Source: Candidatus Abyssobacteria bacterium SURF_5
GTDB taxonomy: Bacteria; Abyssobacteria; SURF-5
Assembly (NCBI GenBank): GCA_003598085.1
Contig: QZKU01000033.1
Span: 1-30,666 of the forward strand
Direction: 5' to 3'
DNA: 30,666 bases
This document shows, one piece after another, positions 16,587 through 24,813 of the stretch (within the stretch, counting starts at the first letter, position 1; each line of letters starts with the position of its first letter). The translations under genes were made by a program, and so were the position numbers. The notes under the pieces are model-generated. The model was not told the DNA's origin and did no database searches. It worked only from the letters and a program-made list of their open reading frames with translations.

Positions 16587-17701
16587 TTTTCCTTCAGAAA
16601 ATCCCTTAATTGCTTGCAGATAAATTCTACATTTTCCTGATTTAAATCGTAATAGCTCGGCAAATTAATGCCTCTTTCATAAGTGTCATAAGAGACGGTA
16701 TTCGTGAGCTTCTTATCAAACATGGGGAGAGAAGAGAGCGGATAAAAGAATGGGCGCATATCGACATATTTGTCTTTGAAATGTTTTATGACCTGATCTC
16801 GATTTATTTTTAGTTTCCTATCGAAGATGACAGTTGGCATCCAATAGCTGTTTATTGTGTGCGGCGGCTCAGGATTAAATGAAAGTTCTGGTAGAACTGA
16901 AAGACTATTCCTGTATTGGAAAAAGATTTCTCTCTTCTTCGAAACCAATTCATCGACTCGCTCGACCTGCGCCAATCCCATCGCCGCCTGAAGATTCGAC
17001 AATTTATATTTATACCCGATTCTGTCGGGAAAGAACATTTTCTTAACTTCCGGATTCCTGCCATGATTTGCGAGAATGCATGCGGCCTTAAATAAATCCT
17101 CTTGATTTGTTACGAGCATGCCTCCCTCGCCGGTGGAAACTGTCTTCGTTCCGTGAAAAGAGAAGACACCGAAGTGTGCGATGGAGCCGGCTTTCTTGCC
17201 TCTATACTCCGAGCCAAGAGCCTCGGCGGCGTCTTCTATAACATACAGATTATGCTTTCGTGCCACAGCCATTATCCGGTCCATCTCCGCAAGATTCCCA
17301 TAAAGATGAACAGCTATTATTGCTTTTGTGCGAGGCGTAATGGCCTCCTCAATTCTTTCAGGATCAATGCACCAGGAATCCGGGAGAACATCAACGAACA
17401 CCGGTTTTGCACCGAGATATACCACCGGGGCGACCGAAGCGATCCAATTGATGTCGCCGATGATAATTTCGTCGCCATATCCCACATTCAGCACCGCGAG
17501 CGCCAGATGAAGAGCTCCCGTGCATGAAGATGTCGCAACCGCGAACTCCACGCCCAGGTATTTCTTGAACGCATTTTCAAATTTTGTAATGTAATCATAA
17601 CAATGTTCGCCCCACCCGTTGGTAATCGCATCCGTAACATAAGCAATTTCTAAATCTGTCACGGAGGGTTTTGCATAATGTATTTTTTCTAGGCTTGCCA
17701 T
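16574..17701 (-). CDS. DegT/DnrJ/EryC1 family sugar aminotransferase (PLP-dependent)
   Basis: A 375-residue fold-type I PLP enzyme that aminates keto-sugar nucleotides. The substrate-side N-terminus is KPSVTDLEIAYVTDAITNGW. ATSSCTGALHLALAVL binds the PLP phosphate, VIEDAAEALGSEY (Asp157) contacts the pyridine nitrogen, and SFHGTKTVSTGEGG carries the Schiff-base Lys186. It resembles 4-aminotransferases such as perosamine synthase, although the exact substrate is not fixed. The ATG at 17701 starts 1 base after the epimerase stop. With the PglD-like gene after it, it forms an amination/acetylation pair. It is AT-rich: 18 of 60 bases are G or C in 16621-16680, versus 33 of 60 in 18421-18480. Confidence 0.92.
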   Translation of the reverse strand: MASLEKIHYAKPSVTDLEIAYVTDAITNGWGEHCYDYITKFENAFKKYLGVEFAVATSSCTGALHLALAVLNVGYGDEIIIGDINWIASVAPVVYLGAKPVFVDVLPDSWCIDPERIEEAITPRTKAIIAVHLYGNLAEMDRIMAVARKHNLYVIEDAAEALGSEYRGKKAGSIAHFGVFSFHGTKTVSTGEGGMLVTNQEDLFKAACILANHGRNPEVKKMFFPDRIGYKYKLSNLQAAMGLAQVERVDELVSKKREIFFQYRNSLSVLPELSFNPEPPHTINSYWMPTVIFDRKLKINRDQVIKHFKDKYVDMRPFFYPLSSLPMFDKKLTNTVSYDTYERGINLPSYYDLNQENVEFICKQLRDFLKEKCRK

Positions 17702-17702
17702 A

Positions 17703-18236
17703 TTAAATTACAAAATCCGGATATTCCCGATCTCTGCCCAAAATGATCCGCTCTTGCGCGGCCGGCCACTGAATGCCGAAAGCCGGATCATCCCATCGTA
17801 CACCCGACGCGAGGTCCGGCGCGTATTGTCCCGACATCTGGTAGAGCACCTCGGTGTCATCCTTCAGCGTCTGGAACCCGTGAGCGAATCCTTCGGGCAC
17901 ATACAGCATTGTTCTGTTTTCGGCTGTCAGCTCGGCCGCTGTCCACTGCTTGAAGGTTTTTGATTCCGGCCGCAGATCGATGATCACGTCGTAGATCGCG
18001 CCCATCGTGCAGCGAACCAGTTTCGCCTGCTCGTACGGCGCGGTCTGAAAATGCATGCCCCGCAGCGTGTTCTTCTTCTTGTTGAACGAGATGCTGCAAT
18101 CGCTCAGGCGCGGGTTCAATCCCCTCGCCTCGAATTCCTTCGGACTGTACATTCTGGCGAAGAAGCCCCGCACGTCCTCAAATCGTTCGGGTTCGACAAC
18201 AAAAGCGCCGGCCAGCTTTGTTTCCTTCAATATCAC
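17703..18236 (-). CDS. rfbC: dTDP-4-dehydrorhamnose 3,5-epimerase family (RfbC/RmlC-like) sugar epimerase
   Basis: A 177-residue cupin epimerase acting on 4-keto-6-deoxyhexose nucleotides at C3 and/or C5. The opening is ERFEDVRGFFARMYSPKEFE, the catalytic His lies in NTLRGMHFQ, a conserved Tyr lies in TEVLYQMSGQYAP, and the YVPEGFAHGFQTL strand is characteristic. No rmlA, rmlB or rmlD is in the window. Its neighbours are CDP-sugar genes, so the substrate is more likely a CDP-4-keto-6-deoxyhexose, possibly after C-methylation; this is inference. The start is GTG at 18236, overlapping the methyltransferase stop as GTGA. The gene symbol reflects family membership only. Confidence 0.88.
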   Translation of the reverse strand: MILKETKLAGAFVVEPERFEDVRGFFARMYSPKEFEARGLNPRLSDCSISFNKKKNTLRGMHFQTAPYEQAKLVRCTMGAIYDVIIDLRPESKTFKQWTAAELTAENRTMLYVPEGFAHGFQTLKDDTEVLYQMSGQYAPDLASGVRWDDPAFGIQWPAAQERIILGRDREYPDFVI

Positions 18237-19459
18237 AAAACCCTCACTTCCGGCACGGGAATAATGAACCTGCCGCCCCGCCGCCTGTATTCCGATTGCT
18301 GTCGCAGGATCTCATCGGCAAAATTCCAAGTCAGGAGGAGCACGTAATCCGGCACCTCCTCCAGAAGTTTTTCGGGCGCATATATGGGCAGGTGCACGCC
18401 CGGCATGTGGCGCCCCTGCTTGTAGGTGCTGCGATCGACGACGAAATCGATCAGCTTGCGCCCGATTCCGCAGTAGTTGAGCAGCGTGCTTCCCTTTGCC
18501 GCGGCGCCGTAAGCGGCTATCCGCTTGCCCGACCGTTTCAACCCCGAGAGGATATCAACCAGGTCTGTCTTCAGTTTTCCCACCCGATCGGCAAAGGCGG
18601 CGTAAAACGCTTCATGCGAGATTCCCCGCTCGGCCTCCTGCCGGAGCAATTCGTCAACGACTGCGCCCTGCGGCGAATTCTTCGCCAGGAAGAGGCGAAG
18701 CGACCCTCCATGAATCGGCATTCTTTCCACATGAACGACGCTGAGATCATGCGGCCTGAATAGATTGACCAGCGAGGTCAGCGAAAAATAGCACAAATGT
18801 TCATGGTAAATGGTGTCGAATTCGCAATGCTCGATCAGATCGACAAGATAGGGCGCCTCGATGACGGCGACGCCTCCATCCTTGAGAAGCAGTTTTATGC
18901 CCCGCACGAACCCCTTCAAATCGGCCGCATGAGCGAGCACATTATGTGCGTGGATGACGTCCGCCTGCTTGCCGTCTTCCCGAAGCGAGCGGGCGAGGTC
19001 TTCCCCGAAGAACTCGCACACGGTCGGTATCCCGCGCTCCTCCCGCGCGACGCGGGCTACGTTTACCGCAGGCTCTATTCCGAGCGTCCGAATCTTTTTG
19101 CGGTGGTAGTACTGCAGCAGGTACCCGTCATTGCTCGCGATCTCCACAACGAGACTCTTCCCATCGAGCCGCCGCTTTTCGATCAATCCCTCCACTAATT
19201 GTTCCGCGTGTTTCAGCATCGTGTCCGAAAAGGAAGAGAAGTACAGGTATTCGCGAAACAGAAGATCGGGCGGAACGGTTTCCGTTAACTGAACGAGCGA
19301 ACACACCGGGCAAAAAGCGAGTTCGAGCGGGTATTCGGGTTCCGGCCTGTTCAACTGTTCATCGTCGAGCAGTGCGTTGGCAAGCGGCGTCCGCCCCAGC
19401 GAGAGGATAACCTCTAACGAGGGGCTGTCACACGATCGGCAAACTTCTATGCTGCTCAT
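18233..19459 (-). CDS. Sugar C-methyltransferase (TylC3/NovU/TcaB9-like)
   Basis: The 408 residues have the three-part plan of C-methyltransferases for deoxysugar nucleotides. First is an N-terminal zinc-binding module (C7, C10, C50, C53), then a SAM domain ([15 protein letters not shown], 104-118, and [13 protein letters not shown]), then a C-terminal Rossmann-like domain with [20 protein letters not shown]. The [12 protein letters not shown] segment (Y218, E220, H221) corresponds to the catalytic Tyr/Glu/His group described for C-3' methyltransferases, and [12 protein letters not shown] (71-73) supplies another Tyr. Such enzymes add a methyl branch next to a C4 keto group. It is placed between rfbG and the epimerase with 4-base overlaps on both sides, pointing to a CDP-linked branched sugar. 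Confidence 0.92.
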   Translation of the reverse strand: MSSIEVCRSCDSPSLEVILSLGRTPLANALLDDEQLNRPEPEYPLELAFCPVCSLVQLTETVPPDLLFREYLYFSSFSDTMLKHAEQLVEGLIEKRRLDGKSLVVEIASNDGYLLQYYHRKKIRTLGIEPAVNVARVAREERGIPTVCEFFGEDLARSLREDGKQADVIHAHNVLAHAADLKGFVRGIKLLLKDGGVAVIEAPYLVDLIEHCEFDTIYHEHLCYFSLTSLVNLFRPHDLSVVHVERMPIHGGSLRLFLAKNSPQGAVVDELLRQEAERGISHEAFYAAFADRVGKLKTDLVDILSGLKRSGKRIAAYGAAAKGSTLLNYCGIGRKLIDFVVDRSTYKQGRHMPGVHLPIYAPEKLLEEVPDYVLLLTWNFADEILRQQSEYRRRGGRFIIPVPEVRVL

Positions 19460-20451
19460 GCGCGCGTTCCCAGAAAATCTCGATACCAGTTAATAGTCCG
19501 CTTGAGCCCCTCTTCGAGACTGAAGGAAGGCCGCCAGCCGAATGTCTTGCGGGCCTTCTCGGCGTTCAGGAACTGCTCGCGTATCTCATTCACGGCTTCG
19601 TTGCGGATGTCCGGCTCGAGCGAGGATTCCATAAGCATCATGATTTTTTTGACGAGATCGAGCACCGTTACCGGCGTCTCATTCGAAAAGTTGAACGCTT
19701 CGCCGTATAACCGTTCGTCCGCCGCCAGCCGCTCCGCCAGCAGCAGGTAGGCCTCGGCGCCGTCCTCGACATAAAAATAGTCCCTGACGTACTTGCCGTC
19801 GGACCGGATCACCGGACGCTTGCCTCGGAGGACCGATCGGATGGTCCCGGGTATTATGCGATTCCAGTTAAGGTCTCCTTCTCCATAGAAATTGCCGCAG
19901 CGCGTTATTGCGACGGGAAGCCGGTATGTCTTCGCATAGGACTGCGCGATCAGGTCGGCGCACGATTTGCTGACGTCGTACGGGTGCGTTCCCTTGAGCG
20001 GGCAGGTCTCGTTGTACGGCAGGTGATCGTTCGCTCCGTATGCCTTGTCTGACGAGGCGAGCACTATCTGTTTTATGGTGGGACTGCGCCGGGCGGCCTC
20101 CAGCAGATTCCACGTGCCGGCGATATTCGCTTCAAAGGTTGATATGGGATTTCTGTTTGCAATCCCGACGATAGTCTGAGCCGCAAGATGAATGATGGTG
20201 TCGATTTCGTATTCGCCCATGATTCGTTCGAGCAGTTTCCGGTCAGTCACGTCGCCGCGAACGACCTTGACTTTCTCCATCAGACTGCTTCGCACGAATT
20301 CGCTTTGCGGAACCCAGTCGCGCACAAGGCAGACCGCGTCCGCCTTCAAATCGAGCAGCTTTCGGGTAAGACAACTGCCCACAAGGCCGGAGGCGCCGGT
20401 CACGAGGACGGTTCGATCCAGCCACCACTGTTCTCGACCGCTGCCGTTCAT
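19456..20451 (-). CDS. rfbG: CDP-glucose 4,6-dehydratase-like SDR enzyme
   Basis: An extended short-chain dehydrogenase. NAD is bound by [12 protein letters not shown] (16-26), IIHLAAQT (86-93) is present, and the catalytic set is SSDKAYG (133-139) with YDVSK (Y158, K162). Following rfbF it should convert CDP-glucose to CDP-4-keto-6-deoxyglucose. The frame is open to 20529, but I place the start at the ATG at 20451 (331 residues). It overlaps the rfbF stop as ATGA and has GGAGAG about 9 bases upstream; ATGs at 20457 and 20466 are alternatives. The sequence is a somewhat divergent member, and a UDP- or GDP-sugar role cannot be excluded. The next gene overlaps by 4 bases. Confidence 0.87.
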   Translation of the reverse strand: MNGSGREQWWLDRTVLVTGASGLVGSCLTRKLLDLKADAVCLVRDWVPQSEFVRSSLMEKVKVVRGDVTDRKLLERIMGEYEIDTIIHLAAQTIVGIANRNPISTFEANIAGTWNLLEAARRSPTIKQIVLASSDKAYGANDHLPYNETCPLKGTHPYDVSKSCADLIAQSYAKTYRLPVAITRCGNFYGEGDLNWNRIIPGTIRSVLRGKRPVIRSDGKYVRDYFYVEDGAEAYLLLAERLAADERLYGEAFNFSNETPVTVLDLVKKIMMLMESSLEPDIRNEAVNEIREQFLNAEKARKTFGWRPSFSLEEGLKRTINWYRDFLGTRA

Positions 20452-21218
20452 TGCCATACTCTCCATGGCGGGTTTCCATTTTCCCAAAGGCTGCGCAAAA
20501 GTCGCAGGTCGCGCATGGTGTCCATGCACTGCCAGAAACTGTTGTGGCGGTAGGCCGCAAGCTCGCCGTCCGCGGCCAGGCGCTCGAGCAAATCGGCTTC
20601 AAGGCTGGTGTTGTCGCCCTCGAAATACCTGAAGATTTCGGGTTCGAAGACCAGAAAGCCTCCGTTGATCCAGCCCTCGCCGATTTGCGGTTTCTCGGTG
20701 AACTCGGCCACCAGGTCGCCGTTAAAAATCAAGCCGCCGAAACGGGCTGGCGGACGCACCGCCGTCACGGTTGCGAGTTTTCCCTTCGCTTTGTGGAACT
20801 GCGCGAGCGCGGCCAGATCGATATCGCTCACGCCGTCGCCGTAAGTCACCATGAACGTGCCGCCTCTCAAAAACTGCTCCAGCCGTTTTACTCTGCCTCC
20901 GGTCAGCGTGTTCAGGCCCGTGTCAACGAGATGGATAGTCCAATCTTCGGAGTTGTTTCCATGGGTCTCGAGGTTGCCGCTGCGCAGGTTGATGGTCATG
21001 TCGCCGGAAAGCGTGTAGTAATCGAGGAAATACCGCTTGATGAAATCCCCTTTGTACCCGAGGGCGATGAAAAACTCATTCATGCCGTAGTGGCCGTAAT
21101 GCTTCATGATGTGCCACAGGATGGGACGGCCGCCTACTTCCACCATTGGCTTTGGTTTGATTTCGGTCTCTTCGACCAGCCGCGTCCCGAAACCGCCGGC
21201 AAGAATCACGACCTTCAT
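20448..21218 (-). CDS. rfbF: Glucose-1-phosphate cytidylyltransferase
   Basis: Makes CDP-glucose from CTP and glucose-1-phosphate, the entry to CDP-deoxysugars. The 256-residue length matches the family. The nucleotide-binding [19 protein letters not shown] and the adjoining [17 protein letters not shown] are distinctive for RfbF as opposed to Rml[13 protein letters not shown] holds the metal Asp, and [29 protein letters not shown] and [13 protein letters not shown] are further signatures. The ATG at 21218 has a GAGGTGAT-type upstream sequence. It begins a run rfbF-rfbG-C-methyltransferase-epimerase-aminotransferase-acetyltransferase in which neighbours overlap by a few bases. A 103-base gap precedes it; no clear promoter could be fixed there. 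Confidence 0.95.
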   Translation of the reverse strand: MKVVILAGGFGTRLVEETEIKPKPMVEVGGRPILWHIMKHYGHYGMNEFFIALGYKGDFIKRYFLDYYTLSGDMTINLRSGNLETHGNNSEDWTIHLVDTGLNTLTGGRVKRLEQFLRGGTFMVTYGDGVSDIDLAALAQFHKAKGKLATVTAVRPPARFGGLIFNGDLVAEFTEKPQIGEGWINGGFLVFEPEIFRYFEGDNTSLEADLLERLAADGELAAYRHNSFWQCMDTMRDLRLLRSLWENGNPPWRVWQ

Positions 21219-21321
21219 TCCGTCATCACCTCAATCGCCGAATCTTTCCAACCAAATTAATTCTTGCGAGCCTGTAGCTTTCAGTTCTATTTTTCTATTC
21301 CCTGTTTGCCGCGTGTAGGTA

Positions 21322-22413
21322 TCAGAATTCGCGAATCGCGCGGTAGACGGCAAGAGTGGCCCTCGCCGTTTCCCGCCAATCGGCGGTCTGCATTAGCAAT
21401 ACCGAATTACCGGATTCCTGACGCACTTCGTACGGCCGGCTCAGGACATCAACTATCTTCTCCGCTATCGCTCCCTCCGAGCGGGGATTCGCTCGTACGG
21501 TATCGGCGCCTCCTATCTCGTTCATTGAGGATACATCCGACGTCACGACGGGTGTCCCGCACGCGAGCGCCTCGAGTATGGGCAGTCCAAAACCCTCATA
21601 GAGGGTCGTGAAAAGCAGCAATTTCGCTCCGCTGTACAGCGCCGGCAGATCCTCGTCCGGAACATAGCCGGTCAGCAGGATTTGATCGGAGCACCCATTT
21701 TCGTTCAGATAGCGTATCACGTCCTCGTGTCCATGCGAGAGTTTGCCCGCCGCCACGAATTGCAGGTCTTCGCCCAACCGCTCTCTCGCCGACCGAAAGG
21801 CTTTGAACATGCGCAAGAGGTTTTTCCGCTTCGAGATTTCGCCCACATGGAGAAGGTAATCGGCTCGAATTCCATACTTCTTTTTGATTCGCTCGATTTC
21901 CTCTTCGGTCCGGGGGAAGAACTGCTCGTCCACGCCGTGATATACAACGTGGGTCTTCGGCTCAGCCTCCGGAAAAAAGCGAATGAAATCCTGCCGCGTG
22001 CTTTCGGAAACGCAGATAATGCCGTCGGCCCTCTCAGCGATATCCCGATATCGCGCAATCTTCTTTTTCCGAAACCTCTCATCGGCGAACTCGTCGGAAA
22101 CCAGTGAGAACAGGTCGTGGATGGTAACGATCAGCTTCGGACCACGAATTTCTGGCAGCCGCGCATCCAGTCCGTGAAACACGTCAATGCCGCGGCCCCG
22201 GAAAAAGGGCTCCTGGAAAAATTTAACTTTCGTCGTTCTTTTCCGCGGCCGGTAAAAGTTCGCCCTCCTCTTCCATCGGGACAGGCGGTAATACACGACA
22301 TACTCGTTGTCATCATCGAGCGCCTCGAGATTCTCAATCAGACGAGTGATGTATTTGGCCACTCCTGTTTTCTGCTCGATGGCGGCGGAGCTGGCGTCGA
22401 TAGCGATCCTCAT
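21322..22413 (-). CDS. Glycosyltransferase family 4
   Basis: A 363-residue GT-B enzyme. The N-terminus MRIAIDASSAAIEQKTGVAKY is typical of mannosyl- and rhamnosyl-type GT4 enzymes. DVFHGLDARLPEIRGPKLIV with HDLFSL, the donor-domain YLLHVGEISKRKNLLRMFKA, LLFTTLYEGFGLPILEALACG (intact E-x7-E) and VTSDVSSMNEIGG follow. Its ATG at 22413 overlaps the stop of the preceding GT4 gene by 4 bases. It ends 103 bases before rfbF, so it may transfer the CDP-derived sugar or a hexose; specificity is unassigned. Confidence 0.9.
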   Translation of the reverse strand: MRIAIDASSAAIEQKTGVAKYITRLIENLEALDDDNEYVVYYRLSRWKRRANFYRPRKRTTKVKFFQEPFFRGRGIDVFHGLDARLPEIRGPKLIVTIHDLFSLVSDEFADERFRKKKIARYRDIAERADGIICVSESTRQDFIRFFPEAEPKTHVVYHGVDEQFFPRTEEEIERIKKKYGIRADYLLHVGEISKRKNLLRMFKAFRSARERLGEDLQFVAAGKLSHGHEDVIRYLNENGCSDQILLTGYVPDEDLPALYSGAKLLLFTTLYEGFGLPILEALACGTPVVTSDVSSMNEIGGADTVRANPRSEGAIAEKIVDVLSRPYEVRQESGNSVLLMQTADWRETARATLAVYRAIREF

Positions 22414-23663
22414 TTGACCTTTACGCTCCCTAACGGCTTTCGAACCGATTCCAGCGCGTTTTCATACACCCGAAGTGTCTTTCGAGCGAACACCTCGGCG
22501 CTGAATTCGCGCTCCACCCGTCTTCTGGCTGCCCTTCCCATCGACTCGCGCAACTCCTTCGAATCGAGCATGCGCTTGATGCCGGCTCGCAAAGCGGCCG
22601 AATCGTGCGGCGGAACCAGATAACCGGTTGTCCCGTCCTCGACGATCTCCTTCAGCCCTCCGTAGCTCGAGCAGACCACCGGCTTCTCCATCGCCATCAT
22701 TTCCTTTACCGCATATGACGACGTATCGATCCCGATCGAAGGATGAACGCCTATATCGAAGACGGAGATCAATTCCCTCATGTCCAGGCGATGTCCGAGA
22801 AAATTCACCCGGTGAGCGATTCCCAGTTGCCGGCACATTTCCTCCAGATTCTCACGTTCTCTGCCGAAACCGACAGCGAGGATTCGAACGTTTTTGTACT
22901 CTCCTTTTATCAACGGAGCCGCCGCCTCGAAAAGATACTTGTGCCCCTTGTCCCAGTCCAACCGCCCAACGATGCCGATGACAAAGTCGGCGGGCGTTAT
23001 CTGAAACTCGTCCACTATCCGTCTGTCGGGCGGCATTGGACGAAAGGCCTCCAGTTCGACGCCATTATGGATCACATCTATATCGGTTCCATTGAACACC
23101 GGGGATTGTAAGAGCATTTCCTTCACGTAATGGCACACAGAAATAGTGCGGTGCGTGAGTTTCCGGTTCAGATAGCGATTGAAAACGCTGTCCCTTACCT
23201 CCTTGGTGCTGTGGCGCGTGCGAACGAGAGGCAGCTTTTCAGCGGAAAACAAGTTGGAAGCGGCCATCGTCCAGTGGTCTCTCGAGCCGCTGACATGAAG
23301 GACATCTATCCTGTTTTTTCTCTTCATGGATTCGAGTGCGGCGAGATCCAGGTAAAAGCTGACGGGCGAAAAACCTCGGTCAAACCGAAATATGTCGAAA
23401 ACCTCTATAGAGTTTTTGGCGCATTCAATCGCGAGATGACTGGCAGGGGGACATGCCACGATCGGCCTGTGTCCGAGGGCCTGCAAGCCTTTTGAGAGGA
23501 TAACCGTATAGACGGTATGTCCTCCTCCGTGACGATGGAAATCCGATATCAGAACGGTGAGAGCAGCCGCTTCCGCCTCCGTGCGGCGATCAAAATCTGT
23601 GCCGGGAGATTGCGTCACAGTCTGTTTGATTTGCTTTCCTGCGAGCACCTGCATTTCATTCAC
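22410..23663 (-). CDS. Glycosyltransferase family 4
   Basis: The 417 residues begin with a ~30-residue extension before the conserved VLISDFHRHGGGHTVYTVIL. The donor half has IGIVGRLDWDKGHKYLFEAA, ILAVGFGRERENLEEMC and VHPSIGIDTSSYAVKEMMAMEKP. In that last segment Asp stands at the first position of the E-x7-E motif. The GGLKEIVEDGTTGYLVP segment is standard. The frame begins with GTG at 23663, overlapping the upstream gene by 8 bases; an ATG at 23654, one base past that stop, is an equally plausible start. Donor and acceptor are unknown. Confidence 0.88.
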   Translation of the reverse strand: MNEMQVLAGKQIKQTVTQSPGTDFDRRTEAEAAALTVLISDFHRHGGGHTVYTVILSKGLQALGHRPIVACPPASHLAIECAKNSIEVFDIFRFDRGFSPVSFYLDLAALESMKRKNRIDVLHVSGSRDHWTMAASNLFSAEKLPLVRTRHSTKEVRDSVFNRYLNRKLTHRTISVCHYVKEMLLQSPVFNGTDIDVIHNGVELEAFRPMPPDRRIVDEFQITPADFVIGIVGRLDWDKGHKYLFEAAAPLIKGEYKNVRILAVGFGRERENLEEMCRQLGIAHRVNFLGHRLDMRELISVFDIGVHPSIGIDTSSYAVKEMMAMEKPVVCSSYGGLKEIVEDGTTGYLVPPHDSAALRAGIKRMLDSKELRESMGRAARRRVEREFSAEVFARKTLRVYENALESVRKPLGSVKVK

Positions 23664-24813
23664 GACCCATTCGCCTTCCCAGATTCCTCATTTTCTCATA
23701 GATGTCCGCTATTTTCCGGGCCTGAAGATCCAGTCCCAACTTCTCGCGGGCCTTCTTTCGGGCCTGCTCGGACATCGAAGCGACCGTGTTTCGATCCCGC
23801 GCGAGATACCTGACGGCTGCGGCGAGGCTGTCCGGAGAATCCTCAATCACAAGTCCGTTCACGGCATGATCCACTATTTCCGGCAGCATCCCGCGCCTCG
23901 CGACTATGGCAGGGATGCCCATAGAGAGAGACTCTCTGACCGCCCGACATGTTCCATCGGTGCCGGGCATCAGAAAGATCAGAGAATCGAAACATGCGAT
24001 AGTGTTGACATAATCCTGTCCCACGTGGTAGCCGGCAAACTTGACCTGGTTTTCGAGGCCCATCTCTCTGACCGGATCGACCGCGACCTGTTTCATGCGC
24101 GTGCCGCGGCCGACGATCAGGAGCTTCACCTGCGGGTCCGAGAGGGAAACGCTCTTCATTGCCTTCAGGATGACGTCGAACCGGCGGTGGGGCTGAATCC
24201 TCGCCACGACCCCGAGAACAAAATCCTGTTCAGACAATCCGAGGCGGGACCGAAAGTCCGCTGAAACGTTGGCTCGGTCGAAGCGGTCCGTGTCAACTGC
24301 GCCGGGGACTACCCAGATTCGCTCTTCGGGGAACCTGAACCCGGCGAGGACGTTCGCTTTCGCAGTCTCAGACGCCACCACGAGTCCATCGGTGCATTCA
24401 TGCAACAAGTACCTGCCTCGCAAAGAAGATTTCATGCCTTCGCCGGAATAGCTGCTTCGCACGACGAGAAGGTTTCGATTCGCCTTGCGTGCTGCACGGC
24501 CGCCTATCAGATGGTCGTTATCAAGATGCGCGTGCACCATGTCGATCCGCGCATCCTGCAGGAACGAAGGCAGCTTTCTCATGTCGCGCAGATTGTGCCT
24601 GATGCTCATGTGCTTGCTCAGCCGAAAAGCGGTAATCGGTTCGAGACCTCTTTCGAGAGCCGCCTTCTCGACGCTGCTGCCGCCGCTGACATGGGGACGG
24701 CCGCAGGCAAACTGCACATCGTATCCCAGCGATCTCAAGGACGCGCAGAGATTTACCGCCGGCTCGGCGGGACCGGTGAGTTTAATGTTGCTGAAGAGAT
24801 GAAGAATCTTCAC
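23656..24813 (-). CDS. Glycosyltransferase family 4
   Basis: The 385 residues start with GTG at 24813, directly entering the first strand KILHLFSNIKLTGPAEPAVN. DMVHAHLDNDHLIGG, the donor-domain LGVVARIQPHRRFDVILKAM, KLLIVGRGTRMKQV and IFLMPGTDGTCRAVRESLSMG are seen. As in the neighbouring GT4, Asp occupies the first E-x7-E position. The 32-base overlap with the two-domain kinase gene upstream is unusually long, but the frame has no later start before the conserved strand. It may be peripheral and membrane-associated through basic N-domain helices, which cannot be shown here. Confidence 0.88.
   Translation of the reverse strand: MKILHLFSNIKLTGPAEPAVNLCASLRSLGYDVQFACGRPHVSGGSSVEKAALERGLEPITAFRLSKHMSIRHNLRDMRKLPSFLQDARIDMVHAHLDNDHLIGGRAARKANRNLLVVRSSYSGEGMKSSLRGRYLLHECTDGLVVASETAKANVLAGFRFPEERIWVVPGAVDTDRFDRANVSADFRSRLGLSEQDFVLGVVARIQPHRRFDVILKAMKSVSLSDPQVKLLIVGRGTRMKQVAVDPVREMGLENQVKFAGYHVGQDYVNTIACFDSLIFLMPGTDGTCRAVRESLSMGIPAIVARRGMLPEIVDHAVNGLVIEDSPDSLAAAVRYLARDRNTVASMSEQARKKAREKLGLDLQARKIADIYEKMRNLGRRMGRE

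Noticed and set aside
20546-20553. GGCGGTAG, the core of the ops element used by RfaH
   Set aside because: It is on the plus strand inside rfbF, antisense to the cluster, so it cannot act on this operon; a chance match is likely.
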